Source of the DNA: Timema cristinae
Taxonomy: Eukaryota > Arthropoda > Insecta > Phasmatodea > Timematidae
Direction of reading: 5' to 3'
DNA length: 64,000 bases
Assembly: GCA_039000515.1 (NCBI GenBank)
Contig: JBCFYV010002255.1
Span: 20,363,921-20,427,920, forward strand
Part shown: positions 11,920 through 22,979 of the stretch, piece after piece
How the letters are laid out: every line of letters starts with the position of its first letter
Position numbering within the stretch: position 1 is the stretch's first letter
Translations under genes and position numbers: made by a program
The notes under the pieces: generated by a model
Seen by the model: the letters and a program-made list of their open reading frames with translations, nothing else
Told to the model about the DNA's origin: nothing
Database searches by the model: none

Positions 11920-12160
11920 ATCACGTCTTACTACCTACCAGGTTATGTGCATATATGATAATTACTTAATGGAAAGATGAAGAAGGAACATTTTAGAGGT
12001 AATATACCCGCATTTACGGGGAAGGAGAGTGGGAAGCCATTTAGTAAAAAACCAACCTCAGAAGACCCAACCGGGACTCGACCCCGATCTCCCGTCATCA
12101 GCAGGCCAGTCTAACACGAGAGTGACGCCTCAAACCATTCGGCCACTGAAGAGGGAATAG
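11920..12160 (-). mobile_element. SINE family D, copy 2
   Basis: Minus-strand copy: tail CACGTCTTACTACC at the low end, B-box complement GGGACTCGACCCCGATC, head complement GAGTGACGCCTCAAACCATT at the high end. Confidence 0.7.
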
Positions 12161-12236
12161 TACAACTTGAGCATTCGAATACAATTACAACCAAGATATT
12201 TTATAGCTCCCCTCCCGCCAGAAGCAGGTTACAGTA

Positions 12237-12457
12237 CAGTGGCCCCATGGATTCTTTGGTGCTGACTGACAGCTGACGACTTTGAAAAGTTACCAAACCA
12301 AATTATGTGTCCCTAAGCCGAGCCATATGAGCTGCAAAAAGATGTATTTAGTAGCTGTCACTTCTGACAGTCAAAATTTAGGTATATGCCTAAATGTTGA
12401 CTATCAGAAGTCAGCTGTTAGCTGTCAGTCAGCACCAAAGAAGCTATGGGGCTACTG
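12237..12457. mobile_element. Family M MITE, copy 2
   Basis: 221 bp with ends CAGTGGCCCCATGG and CTATGGGGCTACTG, flanked by TA on both sides (12235-12236 and 12458-12459). The centre contains TTAGGTATATGCCTAAAT, a near-perfect palindrome. Best-preserved copy with copy 3. Confidence 0.88.
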
Positions 12458-12817
12458 TAGTGGATACGTTGTTATTTAAAAAAAAATCTTTATCTATCTT
12501 AGTTTAATCATACATCAATTTATTTTCAACGGACGATATTCAGGGTGAACCAAACCAAAGGAGTGAAGAGGTGTGGGCAGGTTTGGAACAAACCACAGCC
12601 GAGCGAGTAATGCAAAGGGGGTAGTTTACCTCTTTCAGCCCACCCGAGTGGGAAACAAATCATGCCACGAGATGGGAGGTAGATTGATCGAGCAAGCAAA
12701 CAGCGAGGGAGATGAATAGAAGGGTAGAGGGGAACCGTCACGTACGTATCTTGGGAACGTCCAACTTTTGATTGACGGCGTGTTTATTCTTTAACGTATG
12801 TTATAGTAACAGTAGGA

Positions 12818-13775
12818 CTACCCACTTTGGTGGGTTAACAGTCTAATGCAGGGATTCCCAACTTTTGTCACTCCATGACACACTTAGTCCAAGCCAATAT
12901 TTTCACGACACACTTGTGTAAAGGTTGTAATATAATACATATTTCTATTGAATTTAGATTTAAAAAAATGAAAATTATGGGTATCAAGAAGCAGTTGACA
13001 ATAAGTGTATTCTTCTATCGGCGACCTCATCTACTTGCAAAGCAATTTTCCTGTTTACTTAATTTTTCAAAAACATTTTGACTAATGTTCTCAGATATTT
13101 CAAAAATATGTTGGGCTATCTTATTATTCGATAAAGACACTTTTGAAATTTGTTCTTAATGTTATTTTATAAGCATGGTTTCAATAATGAACTGAAGAGA
13201 TGGCCCAAATCACATTTTCATCAATAACCTTTGGTTTCGTGTTTTTTGGGATCGATTTAGCAACTTTGAATGACACCTCAGGTGCACTATCTGAAATAAA
13301 ACCAGTTGTTTTTTTTTTTTCATTTTATTTGTGCCTTGTGTTGTGATTGTCTTTTGGGACTCATTGGATGTTTGGTGGTTGGATACGGCTTCGTTTGGCT
13401 CAAAATCATTGTTTCATTACTTAGGCGTTCTCCACAAAAGATACAAATATAAACTGGTAGGTAACAATCTTATTTTCAAGTGAAACCTAAAATAATCTAT
13501 CGTTGTAACACTTTGGGAGGCCTAAAACTGGGCCTGAAACAATATTAGGAAATTTTGGCGGTACACTTCCAAAATTTTGCGACACACCGGTTGGGAATCG
13601 CTGGTCTGAGGCATCACTTTAATGCTATACTGTCATGCTGACGGGGATGTTAAGGTTCGAATACCAGTAGTCTATTGATAGTGTTTTTTTCTAAATCATT
13701 TCCCAATCTCTTTCCACGCAAATGCGAATATATTACCTATAAGATGTTTCCCTGAACAGGTGGTAAGATGCGATG
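12818..13775 (+). mobile_element. SINE family D, copy 3, split by a hAT MITE
   Basis: The head (CCCACTTTGGTG, then GTCTAATG) stops at 12848. It resumes at 13604 with GTCTGAGGCATCAC and the B-box-like AGGTTCGAATACC. Its tail is near 13740-13775. The interruption is the hAT element at 12849-13603. Confidence 0.75.
12849..13603. mobile_element. Non-autonomous hAT transposon, 755 bp
   Basis: Ends are CAGGGATTCCCAACTTTTG and CACCGGTTGGGAATCGCTG, giving an imperfect inverted repeat of the hAT type. The 8-bp flanks GTCTAATG (12841-12848) and GTCTGAGG (13604-13611) both fit the host SINE consensus GTCTAAGG, so an 8-bp target duplication with later mutations is likely. No transposase frame remains. 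Confidence 0.8.
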
Positions 13776-14157
13776 ATTAAATAAGAAAACCGTAAGACTA
13801 AACCCCGATTTATATATGTGGCTCACTTTCAACCACCAACATTGATTAAAAGTTATATTTGGTATTCTATAAATATGCCTTCTTTGATTTATTAAATATT
13901 AAGTTGATCTAAAAAGTTATCAAAAGCTTCCAATAAAACTTCCTCTTGTATTACTGTATAATTTATCCTTACGTTACTAATTAAACGAACTAAGAATTTA
14001 AATATAAATGTAATCTATTTTTCCACGTCATTGTGGCAATATGAATTTTTACTTTTCAAATAACAGGCTTCATTTGAAAATAGGAATACTTTATTTGTTT
14101 GTTTTTTCCGTACTTCACGTATACCCACCCAGAATATCAATATATTTTCACTAATAG

Positions 14158-14375
14158 GACACGCATCGGTGGGCACACGGACTAAATGTAAGACTCATCT
14201 AGTCTTTTTGCCAGAGACGGAGAGGCCGGAATTCTAATCCCAATAGTTCCCCACTATCTCTCTCTTCCCACGCAAACATTGGTACGTTTCCTTTAAATTC
14301 TACCTTCCTTCTTCATACTAGTTTAGATTAAATAAAACGCGCATAGCCCGGATAAATAGTAAAACGTGGAGTGTG
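14158..14375 (+). mobile_element. SINE family C, copy 2
   Basis: Head CATCGGTGGGCACACGGAC and B-box-like CCGGAATTCTAATCCC, then CCACTATCTCTCTC. The tail GATAAATAGTAAAACGTGG is degenerate. Confidence 0.65.
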
Positions 14376-14821
14376 CGAGGGGAAGGGGGGTACACACACA
14401 TAATTGGAGTAGGGATGAAGAAAGAAAATAGTACACACCAATTAACGTGAAGAAAGGCTGGGAGAACCAGAAGAAAATTCAATCATGGGAAAACCATTCT
14501 TAAGGCGATTGGACATCTTCATTTGTTGTGGAAATGCAGAGCCATGGGAACAAACGGTTATCTTCAAGAATTTTTATTGTTTTAAAATGTTCTTTTCGGA
14601 AAAGGTTTGTTCACGAATAGAAGCGTGTTGATTAAGTTATACTTTTTATATACACAACTCCTCAATAATTTTAAGGGTGATCAAATATCGATAAAATTGA
14701 CATTTTTCAATAGAAAACTGTCAGTTTCATAACAAAATATAATAAAATGTAACAATTAATAGACATCGATAAATTATCTTATAGGGGGAGTTGAAAATAT
14801 GAACATAAAAATTTCCCTCGT

Positions 14822-15035
14822 TCTCGAGAAAACTGACATTTAGAAACATGATTTTTCCGCAAGACCTGTCCGGTTGCTAGCGCCATCTACGGTTTCCATG
14901 ATCCATCTGTTCTTGTTGGCGCGGAAGGATACTTTGGTCGGTTGTGAAGCCCCGCCACACCTTTCACCCTACCGCCGACCATCCCACAAAATAGGTGTTA
15001 GACTTGCATTCTCTACAGGGCTAAGGGCCTTAAGT
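14822..15035 (-). repeat. Dispersed repeat I, copy 2 (inverted)
   Basis: Reverse-complement partner of 3030-3245. It preserves TTGGCGCGGAAGGATACTTT and the CTCGAGAAAACTGACAT end. See copy 1 for the motif content and the reasons for not calling it coding. Confidence 0.7.
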
Positions 15036-15039
15036 GTAC

Positions 15040-16135
15040 CCAGCCGTGGTTCGAACATGAAAACTCCTACGCCCAGTCAAGACGAGTGAAGGGCAATGCA
15101 AGTCTAACGCCCTATGCCCCTGGGCACTGCTGTGGGTTATACGGCTAGTTGCCCAAGATCCACGTACAGGTATTTCGTACATTATATTATTATATATAAG
15201 AAAGTAGGAAAGTATAGTGCGAATAATTAAATTTCTCTTTTATATTATCGACCGCAATTTTAACAAAACATACCCTAGACAGTTTTAATTCAAGGTGTAT
15301 GCGTTAATGATCATGTGCACTTGGTTTACCCTGAAAGGTAGAAACCATTACTTCAAGGGTTACACCATGGTCTTATTTTATAAGCTACGCCTTGTTGGGA
15401 GCATGCAAAGTAAGCTTGCAACCATTCAAGGTAAACGAAGTGTACAAAACCAATTATTTGAGTTTTAATTGTAGTTCCGATCATACATTTATAATTAATT
15501 GTTTAAAAAAGAAGATAAGAGGTTAGTGGAGTGTTAGAATAATGACCCCGTGTTAATGGATTTAGCTTGAATAAATTAATTTGATCTGATTACACATTCG
15601 ATTGGATATTAATTTAAGTGATTAATCATACTTAGTCTGGACCTGTTAGAGTTTAATTTCTCATAGTCTTGCATTGGGTATCAATGCAATGATGCGTTTC
15701 ATGTAACTATAAGAATTGATTGTACACCAAAATATTTTATGTTATGTGATAGAAAAAATTGTTTATAATATAGTGCGATAATTACATTTAACGCACTAGT
15801 GCATTTCTATTTAGATACCAAGCTCTGATAAATTTATTTGTAACGGAACTCAAATATGCTTAGTCATGTGAACGTTGGTTCAATCGGTTTATAGATTAGA
15901 ACCATTTTATTGGATTAAGGTCATCAGTAGAATATCGACAGACACATAATTAATATTCTCATAATCCCCTTATCTCCTTTTAATAGTACTTAAGTATGTT
16001 AAATCGTAGAGCGCAACCCACTTATGACTTCTTGTTAATAGTTTAAGTGAAGGCTGTAAGATCTACTTAAATGCTAGTTTAATTTAATATCCTTAATTTT
16101 TAAGACCCTTTTAATTAATTATTTTGGACTGAGCC
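15040..16135. other. Non-coding stretch, no gene recognised
   Basis: AT-rich. A segment at 15318-15430 (GTTTACCCTGAAAGGTAG ... AAGCTTGCAACC) recurs near 21907-22020 (GTTTACTCTGAAAGGTAG ... GTAAGCTTACTA), so it is another worn dispersed repeat. Confidence 0.5.
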
Positions 16136-16139
16136 CGCT

Positions 16140-16320
16140 GATTATATAACCACACACTTTTTACAAACTAGATTAACTCTAGAGCAGACAAAAACGCTCT
16201 GTCTCCCAATTGCCAAGGGATAAGCCCTACATTTTTCAACCATGTCTAGAATCGAACCCTTTGCTTTTAAATTAGTAGATAAAAGCACTACCGACTAGTC
16301 CAAGGTGTCGAACTTGGACT
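16140..16320 (-). mobile_element. tRNA-derived SINE, family F-like fragment
   Basis: Minus-strand head complement AGAATCGAACCCTTTGC ... GCACTACCGACTAGTCC. The tail is degenerate. Confidence 0.5.
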
Positions 16321-16344
16321 CATATAATAAATTGAAAGGGAGTG

Positions 16345-16556
16345 CACCCAATGTGGCGTGGAGGAAGGGTGGTGGTAGCGTGTCTGTCTACTGAGTTGAG
16401 GGTCCCAGGTTCGATTCCCAGTGGAATGTGGGTTTCCCCTATCAAGTGACGAATTAACGGCCGGAGATTGAGTGTTTTGTTTGCACCAAATTTAAGTGAG
16501 TGTGTAAGTCGTGTGCTGATATAATCAGTCGTTTCAGAAAGCTGACGTTAAATACC
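16345..16556 (+). mobile_element. SINE family F, copy 2
   Basis: Head GGTAGCGTGTCTGTCTACTG, a strong B box CCAGGTTCGATTCCCAG, and the type 2 tail GTGTGCTGATATAATCAG ... GCTGACGTTAAAT. Confidence 0.75.
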
Positions 16557-16579
16557 TTGAAGTTAAAAAAACACTCTTA

Positions 16580-18540
16580 AACTAACGCAACAGCTAGTAT
16601 CTGAACGTTAATTTGTAATTGTTAAAAATATACACCAAATTGTATTTATCATACAGTTTTCAACTGTAATAGGAATTGAACTCAAGGCCTTCTTTAAACT
16701 AAATGAGCTATTATCTCAGACTCAGAGCTTATAAATTAATATCCTGATGACAAAATAAACAAATATATAAATAGTAAATTAACTTAATTATCGAAGGCAC
16801 TCACATGAAACTAATTAACCCAACATTTTTAATTTTTTTCTTCTATCATATATATAAATATATATTAAGGTACAAGGCCTATACTTAGGTGCAAAATAGT
16901 GTGGTAAATCTTTTAAAATGGCATTTAAAAAATGTTGAGCTTGGAAAAGGGGGGCGGGGGGGCGGTGGTTACATTTAACTTGCCCCCCCAAACAAAAACA
17001 AGCTATCATTTCTGGGTTTGGGGTGCAAAACGGTGAACATAGTTGAGAAATGGTGCTATATTTAAAATTTTAATTTATCGGTATGGAGGGTGGATTTAAG
17101 TGATTTCATTCAGTTCACTGCTTTCGAAATTTTAGGACTCAGTCAATAATAGGCTTTACATTTTAAAGATGAGGGATCATTAATAATAGATCACATGGAA
17201 GCCAAAATAGTGCAATTATAAAAATTCCAAAGAAAAAAGTAGTAGCAATATTCAAAATAAGGTGATTAAAATGAATGTTATGGTTTCCATAAGATAGTAT
17301 TTAAAGTTCACTTTCAAAATATAAGAGTTGAATCACTATAAGCCTTAAAATTAATTTAATTTAAGGACAAAAATTAGAATTAAACACTTAGTACTAGGGC
17401 TAGAAGTGTAATGTAAATACAATACAAAATATTGAATAATGTTAGTTACCAATCGAGCTCGAACCAAGGCCATCTAACGTTGTAGAAGGCCTCTTTTTAA
17501 CTGCGAGGATAAAAATATTTAATATGTTATAATTTACTAAATTAAAATTAATAAAAAAAATACATTGCTCAAACTTAGTCATCGACGGATAGAAACAAAA
17601 TTCTAGCAAATCTCCTTGGATATGAAATATATATTTTTGAAAAAATCTCAGATAAAAGTAAAACGATTAAAAAATGTTAATAAAAGTTGTAGGATCCCAA
17701 TAGGAAAATTTATAAAGGAATATAATATTTTAAATGGTCCAATTACACTATATTAAATTAAATTTATTGAATTAAATTAATTGAATTAAATTTACATAAA
17801 GTTTAAAAAATAATACAAAGAAGCAATATCTTTATTATTAAAAATGTACCTTAAATTGATCAATATTATAATTATCAATAAGCTCAGAGACATGCGAAAT
17901 TATTTATTATGTATTCGATAGGTAACGTTAAGTTCAACATGTCAGTTACTTTTTTGAACTCTAAGGCTCCTGTTTTTACGTTAATTAAAAAAAAAAATAT
18001 TTATTACTAAGGTGGCAGGGTTTAATTCGATATTAAGATGAATAGTTTTAATTGAACGGGGAGGTTAAGAAAGAAAAAAATTATATTGTAATGTGATTCA
18101 AGATTATGTTACGAATAGATGGTCGTAGATATTTTTAAAATAAATTAGCACTATCACAAAGTGTAATATATTTACATGTTTACAACGGAATAACAACTGA
18201 AAGACATAGTGAAACGAATTTCTGTCTACATTTTAATAACAAAAATGTTAAGACAAGGAAATAAAAAAAAATTAACCATATTAATCAAAGATTGATTTTT
18301 AAAAGACTATTGCCTATAATACTAATTTGGGCATGCTTCCATGCCATGTATGGTTAAATTCAGGATGATCATTTAATGAAATAAATGGAGTTTTATTGGC
18401 AAGTTTTACTTAATATCAATAAATTATTATATTAACACAACTTTATATTTTATCATGGCTACGTTAGACCATTTAGTTCTAAGATAATTGTTAAAAAAAT
18501 ACAGCCCAATTTTCACTTAAAAAACCTTATCTTAAATAAA
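16580..18540. other. AT-rich non-coding stretch
   Basis: Long AT-rich sequence with homopolymer runs. A G/C-run patch at 16945-16985 and a worn tRNA-like fragment near 17450 (ATCGAGCTCGAACCAAGG) are the only landmarks. Confidence 0.5.
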
Positions 18541-18670
18541 AGTTACTAGATCTACTTTCATGCATGCATACGTCAAGTCATTTGAACTTTAGTTTTCAAT
18601 TTCAATGTATATTATTAATATCTATAAAATAATACTAATAAAATGGTAAAATGTTATCAATTTTATCAGG
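18541..18670 (+). repeat. Dispersed repeat J, copy 1
   Basis: Shares AGTTACTAGATCTACTTTCA ... TACGTCAAGTCAT and a downstream TATAAAATAATACTAATAA block with 25600, 34470, 60870, 61040 and 61375. Unclassified AT-rich repeat of about 130-150 bp. Confidence 0.6.
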
Positions 18671-18777
18671 TAAAAATATATATTTTCTGAAAGATATTAC
18701 ATATGAAAATTGGACTGTATCACCCAAATTTGTGTCAAGCATCTCACAGTACTTCCCCCCATTAATGTTTTTTTTAA

Positions 18778-19005
18778 CGTACACTTTATGAACCGCTGAT
18801 TATATCAGCCCATGACTTAAAAACTCTGAACTTAAATCTATAACAAACACAACACCCAGTCTCCAACCATTAATTCATCACTGTGAAAGGGGACACCCAC
18901 ATTTTACCAATTATAAAATTCTCAGCCGTGCCAGGAATCGAACCAGGGATCTTTAGCTCAATAGACACGCTACCGACTGAGTTAAGGCGTCGGACTCACC
19001 GTTGA
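18778..19005 (-). mobile_element. SINE family F, copy 3
   Basis: Minus-strand copy: type 2 tail complement ACGTACACTTTATGAACCGC at the low end, B-box complement AGGAATCGAACCAGGG and head complement GCTACCGACTGAGTTAAGG at the high end. Confidence 0.8.
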
Positions 19006-19382
19006 TGTTAATGTGAAGCTCGAACCTTACCGATTTCCAACACTTTTATGCACATGAGACTAACACATGACTTCAATGCTAAACGTGCGACGTCATTAAA
19101 GTGACCAAGGCTGAGGGTATGTCTCTAAATAAATAGGCATAGCCTTAAGCGTACGTTTGCCCTTTATGAACAAAACAGATCAAATGATAGGCGAGATTTT
19201 AGAACAAGTTTTTAAAACTTAGACCTCACTTATATAAATCCGACATATGAGCCTTTATCCACCCTTTGAATACAAAAATGTGATACATTTCTTCAGTTTA
19301 AGGAGCGTTAATTTTGATTCAGATCTTACGTTCTCTAGAGATAAAAAAAAAAATGTTCTCGTGACGAGACGAAAATAATCTT

Positions 19383-19760
19383 TCAGCGGCACGTGTGCGA
19401 ATACGCACGAGTCACGCAAAGGTCCAACACCGGTCGCGAAGCGGTAATGACGGCCACGCCGGCGAGACGTCGTGTGTTGAATGTGTGGGCCGACGACACG
19501 TAACGAAAGAGAGGCACATGTAAACCGTTTACACGTCCACCCCCGTCAGCAATCGATGTGCTCCCGGCGGGGGCGGGCAACGAGGCTATATAGCATCCTT
19601 CTCTCAGCGGTGCGCACGCGTGTGACGACGGGCTGGGTTGTTTCCTCCTTACACCCCCGCTCTAACGAAACCACTATTTCGAGCGGGCAACAGGAGCCCA
19701 CGTGACTCGGTCTGGTAATTAACCAGTGATCGGTCGGACACACTGTCTGGACCGCGAGGG
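19383..19760 (+). promoter_or_regulatory. CpG-rich patch with GC box and TATA box
   Basis: The most CpG-dense part of the window. On the plus strand GGCGGGGGCGGGC (19566-19577) is followed by CTATATAGCATCC (TATA near 19585-19591). A TSS would then fall near 19612, inside CpG-rich sequence. Short frames overlap on both strands (19383-19864) without any recognised domain. A potential splice donor CTGGTAATT lies near 19711-19719. It could be the promoter and first exon of a gene whose remainder lies beyond the minisatellite, or a mobile element promoter. Confidence 0.4.
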
Positions 19761-19831
19761 AAGAGAAAAACAATTTCCGGGATTAGGGTGGATGGGGAGT
19801 CGCAACAAATTAATTGTAAACATTTATTAAA

Positions 19832-21228
19832 TGGTAGTTTTGTTAACAGTAGACCTCGCTCCATGTTACATCGTTACTACAGTCTTACTAGTAGTTCTGT
19901 TAACAGTAGACCTCGCTCCCTCCATGTTATCGTTACTACAGTCTTACTAGTAGTTTTGTGAACAGTAGACCTCGCTCCCTCCATGTTATCGTTACTACAG
20001 TCTTACTAGTAGTTCTGTGAACAGTAGACCTCGCTACCTCCATGTTTTACGTACTGCAATCCTACTAGTAGTTCTGTGAACAGTAGACCTCACTACCTTA
20101 ATGTTTATATCGTTACTACAGTCCTACTAGTAGTTTTGTTAACAGTAGACCTCGCTCCATGTTTCTATCGTTACTACAGTCCTACTAGTAGTTCTGTTAA
20201 CAGTAGACCTCGCTACCTCCATGTTCTTACCGTTACTGCAATCCTACTAGTAGTTCTGTGAACAGTAGACCTCACTACCTTAATGTTTCTATCGTTACTA
20301 CAGTCCTACTAGTAGTTTTGTTAACAGTAGACCTCGCTTCATGTTACTATCGTTACTACAGTCTTACTAGTAGTTCTGTGAACAGTATACCTCACTACCT
20401 TAATGTTTCTATCGTTACTACAGTCCTACTAGTAGTTTTGTTAAAGTAGACTCGCACATGTTACTATCGTTACTACAGTTTACTAGTAGTTCTGTTAACA
20501 GTAGACCTCGCTACCTCCATGTTCTTACCGTTACTGCAATCCTACTAGTAGTTCTGTAAACAGTAGACCTCACTACCTTAATGTTTCTATCGTTACTACA
20601 GTCCTACTAGCATTTCTGTGAACAGTAGACCTCACTACCTTCATGATTCTATCGTTACTACAATCCTACTAGTAGTTCTGTGAACAGTAGACCTCACTAC
20701 CTTAATGTTTCTATCGTTACTACAGTCCTACTAGCATTTCTGTGAACAGTAGACCTCACTACCTTCATGATTCTATCGTTACTACAATCCTACTAGTAGT
20801 TCTGTGAACAGTAGACCTCACTACCTTAATGTTTCAATCGTTACTACAGTCCTACTAGTAGTTCTGTGAACAGTAGACCTCGCTCCGTCCATGTTTTTAT
20901 CGTTACTGCAATCCTACTAGTAGTTCTGTGAACAGTAGACCTCACTACCTTCATGTTTCTATCGTTACTACAATCCTACTAGTAGTTCTGTGAACAGTAG
21001 ACCTCACTGCCTTAATGTTTCTATCGTTAATACAGTCCTACTAGTAGTTCTGTGAACAGTAGACCTCACTACCTTAATGTTTCTATCGTTACTACAATCC
21101 TACTAGTAGTTCTGTGAACAGTAGACCTCACTACCTTAATGTTTCTATCGTTACTACAGTCCTACTAGTAGTTCTGTGAACAGTAGACCTCACTACCTTC
21201 ATGTTTCTATCGTTACTACAGTCTTAGG
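19832..21228. repeat. Minisatellite, about 60-bp unit, about 23 copies
   Basis: Tandem units built on CTACTAGTAGTTCTGTGAAC, AGTAGACCTCACTACC and ATCGTTACTACAGTC. Variant sub-types alternate (GTTAACAG against GTGAACAG, CGCTCC against CACTACC), suggesting higher-order duplication. Unit 20436-20480 has several single-base gaps. Open frames through the array are artefacts. Confidence 0.95.
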
Positions 21229-21690
21229 ATTTCTCCTTGGATTTGAAATTGAACTATTTCTTATAATTTCTCCTTGCATTTTATGTTGATCTTTTTTCCC
21301 TTTGTGAGAAAATGAGGAAGGAAACAATTTAATACTATTATTAGTACACTTTAACAACTCTTCATGCCGTTTAAGACGCCAGTCTCGCCATACATGTAAA
21401 TTTTAAAAAAACGTCGTGGGTAATCGAACTAATAATTAAACTTTTAAATTCAAATCACTTGAGCTGAAGTATTAATAGAAAATTATTTTGATTAGCCACC
21501 ATATTAAAACGGATAACCAGATTGAAAAATTGAGTACACACATCGTTCATCATAGGTTCAACTAATATCCCTACCGATTTCGTTGAAATTGCTCAAAGCA
21601 TTTAACAGTCATCGCGAAACAAAGACCAGACAGACAGACGAAATACAAAATGGTAGATTTAAAAGATAACTTCACTACGCTCGGCAGCAG
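21229..21690 (+). repeat. Dispersed element S, copy 1 (flank of the minisatellite)
   Basis: Sequence directly after the array (GGATTTCTCCTTGGATTTGA ... GATTTCGTTGAAATTGCTC ... ACAGACAGACGAAATAC) matches 36640-37125, where the same segment follows a single degenerate minisatellite unit. The array is therefore an internal expansion within a dispersed element of unknown class. Confidence 0.75.
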
Positions 21691-21698
21691 TCTATATA

Positions 21699-21904
21699 CA
21701 GTAGCCCCATGGCTTCTTTGTTGCTGACTGACAGCTGACGGCTTTGAAAAGTTACCAGACCAAATTATGTATCTCTACGCCGAACCATATGATCTGCAAA
21801 AACATGTGTTTAGCAGGTTTTCCTTCTGACAGTCAAAATGTAGGTATATACCTAAATGTTGATGTGAGCTATCAGTCAGCACCAAAGAAGCCACGGGGCT
21901 ACTG
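21699..21904. mobile_element. Family M MITE, copy 3
   Basis: 206 bp, ends CAGTAGCCCCATGGCTTC and GAAGCCACGGGGCTACTG, flanked by TA (21697-21698 and 21905-21906). Inserted at the edge of element S. Confidence 0.88.
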
Positions 21905-22199
21905 TAGGTTCACTATGTTTACTCTGAAAGGTAGCAGCCTTACATTGGCGTATTGCACTATGGTCCTATCTTATAAGCTGTGCCATAGTTGAACAACGCA
22001 AGGTAAGCTTACTATCTATCGTACAAAGTAAGCAAAGGGTAGGCCAGCATAGTGTTGTCGAGAGCGAAAAGGCGCTAGTTTCTCGATTGAGGAAGTATCT
22101 GGTCCTAAAGACGTCATTTAGGGGTCGGTCTAAATCAAGTGGTGGGAAAACCGCGCAATTAGGGTTTAATATATCAGTAATTGATAAACTTATCACTAC

Positions 22200-22312
22200 T
22201 CGAGCTGGTGGGCACGCAAAATAAATTTCAGGCTTATATAGCTTGATTTTGACGTTGATTGGGAGGTCTGGGTTCAAGTACTGAGGGTGGTTTTTACTAA
22301 TTTGTTTCCCCC

Positions 22313-22343
<31 letters not shown>

Positions 22344-22430
22344 CACGCAAATGAAAATATATTTCCTCTAAAATTTATCTTCATCCCTAATCTGGAAGGA
22401 TACTAAGACGCAATGGAAAATAATAACAAT
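22200..22430 (+). mobile_element. SINE family C, copy 3 (degenerate)
   Basis: Head GAGCTGGTGGGCACGCAA, then GGTTCAAGTACTGAGGGTGG and a tail GGATACTAAGACGCAATG. It has an internal C-run followed by (CT)n at 22306-22342. Confidence 0.65.
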
Positions 22431-22628
22431 AATAATATAATATAACAACCGCGAGAGAAGTCTAAGTAAGTTTAATAAGATTTGTAAACAAATATCTACA
22501 CTTACGATTAGAACTTCATCTTTGAACTATATTTTAAATTGTAGATTTACGAAGAAGCCGTACGGTATTAAGTATAATATTCATGGTAAAAGGTACGCTA
22601 TAATCGAAAATATCTAAATAGGTATTTA

Positions 22629-22961
22629 GGTGGGGCTATAAGAAACGCGAGTTAAGTGGAGTGTTTTTGCAGTTTTTGTAACATTTTTTTTCTTTGCCAT
22701 AATAAATAAAATATTGCTCTAGTACAAACTTTTTTTTTTACTTGGTGATACCAACAGATGTTGAATATCTGTCATGAACAAAACGGTATTAGATGATAAA
22801 CTTTTTAAATAAAGAGAAAAAGTTGTCATTAAATTCCATGACACTTTTGATTGACATTCAACAACTGTTGATATCACCATGTAAATAAAATTAAACTCTA
22901 TAGTTTTGTCTTTAAAACTGCAAAAAACACTGAACTTTTCTTGCGTCCTCTACAACCCACC
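22629..22961. mobile_element. Family H MITE (PIF/Harbinger-like), copy 2
   Basis: 333 bp with ends GGTGGGGCTATAAGAAACGC and TTGCGTCCTCTACAACCCACC, flanked by TTA on both sides (22626-22628 and 22962-22964), the target duplication typical of PIF/Harbinger. Interior inverted words (GATGTTGAATATC / CATTCAACAACTG) make it foldback-like. Non-coding. Confidence 0.8.
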
Positions 22962-22979
22962 TTAAACCTTCATTTATAT

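Noticed and set aside
20076..20449. Open frames running through the minisatellite
   Set aside because: They arise from the repeat unit lacking stops in one frame; the repeated peptide has no independent support.
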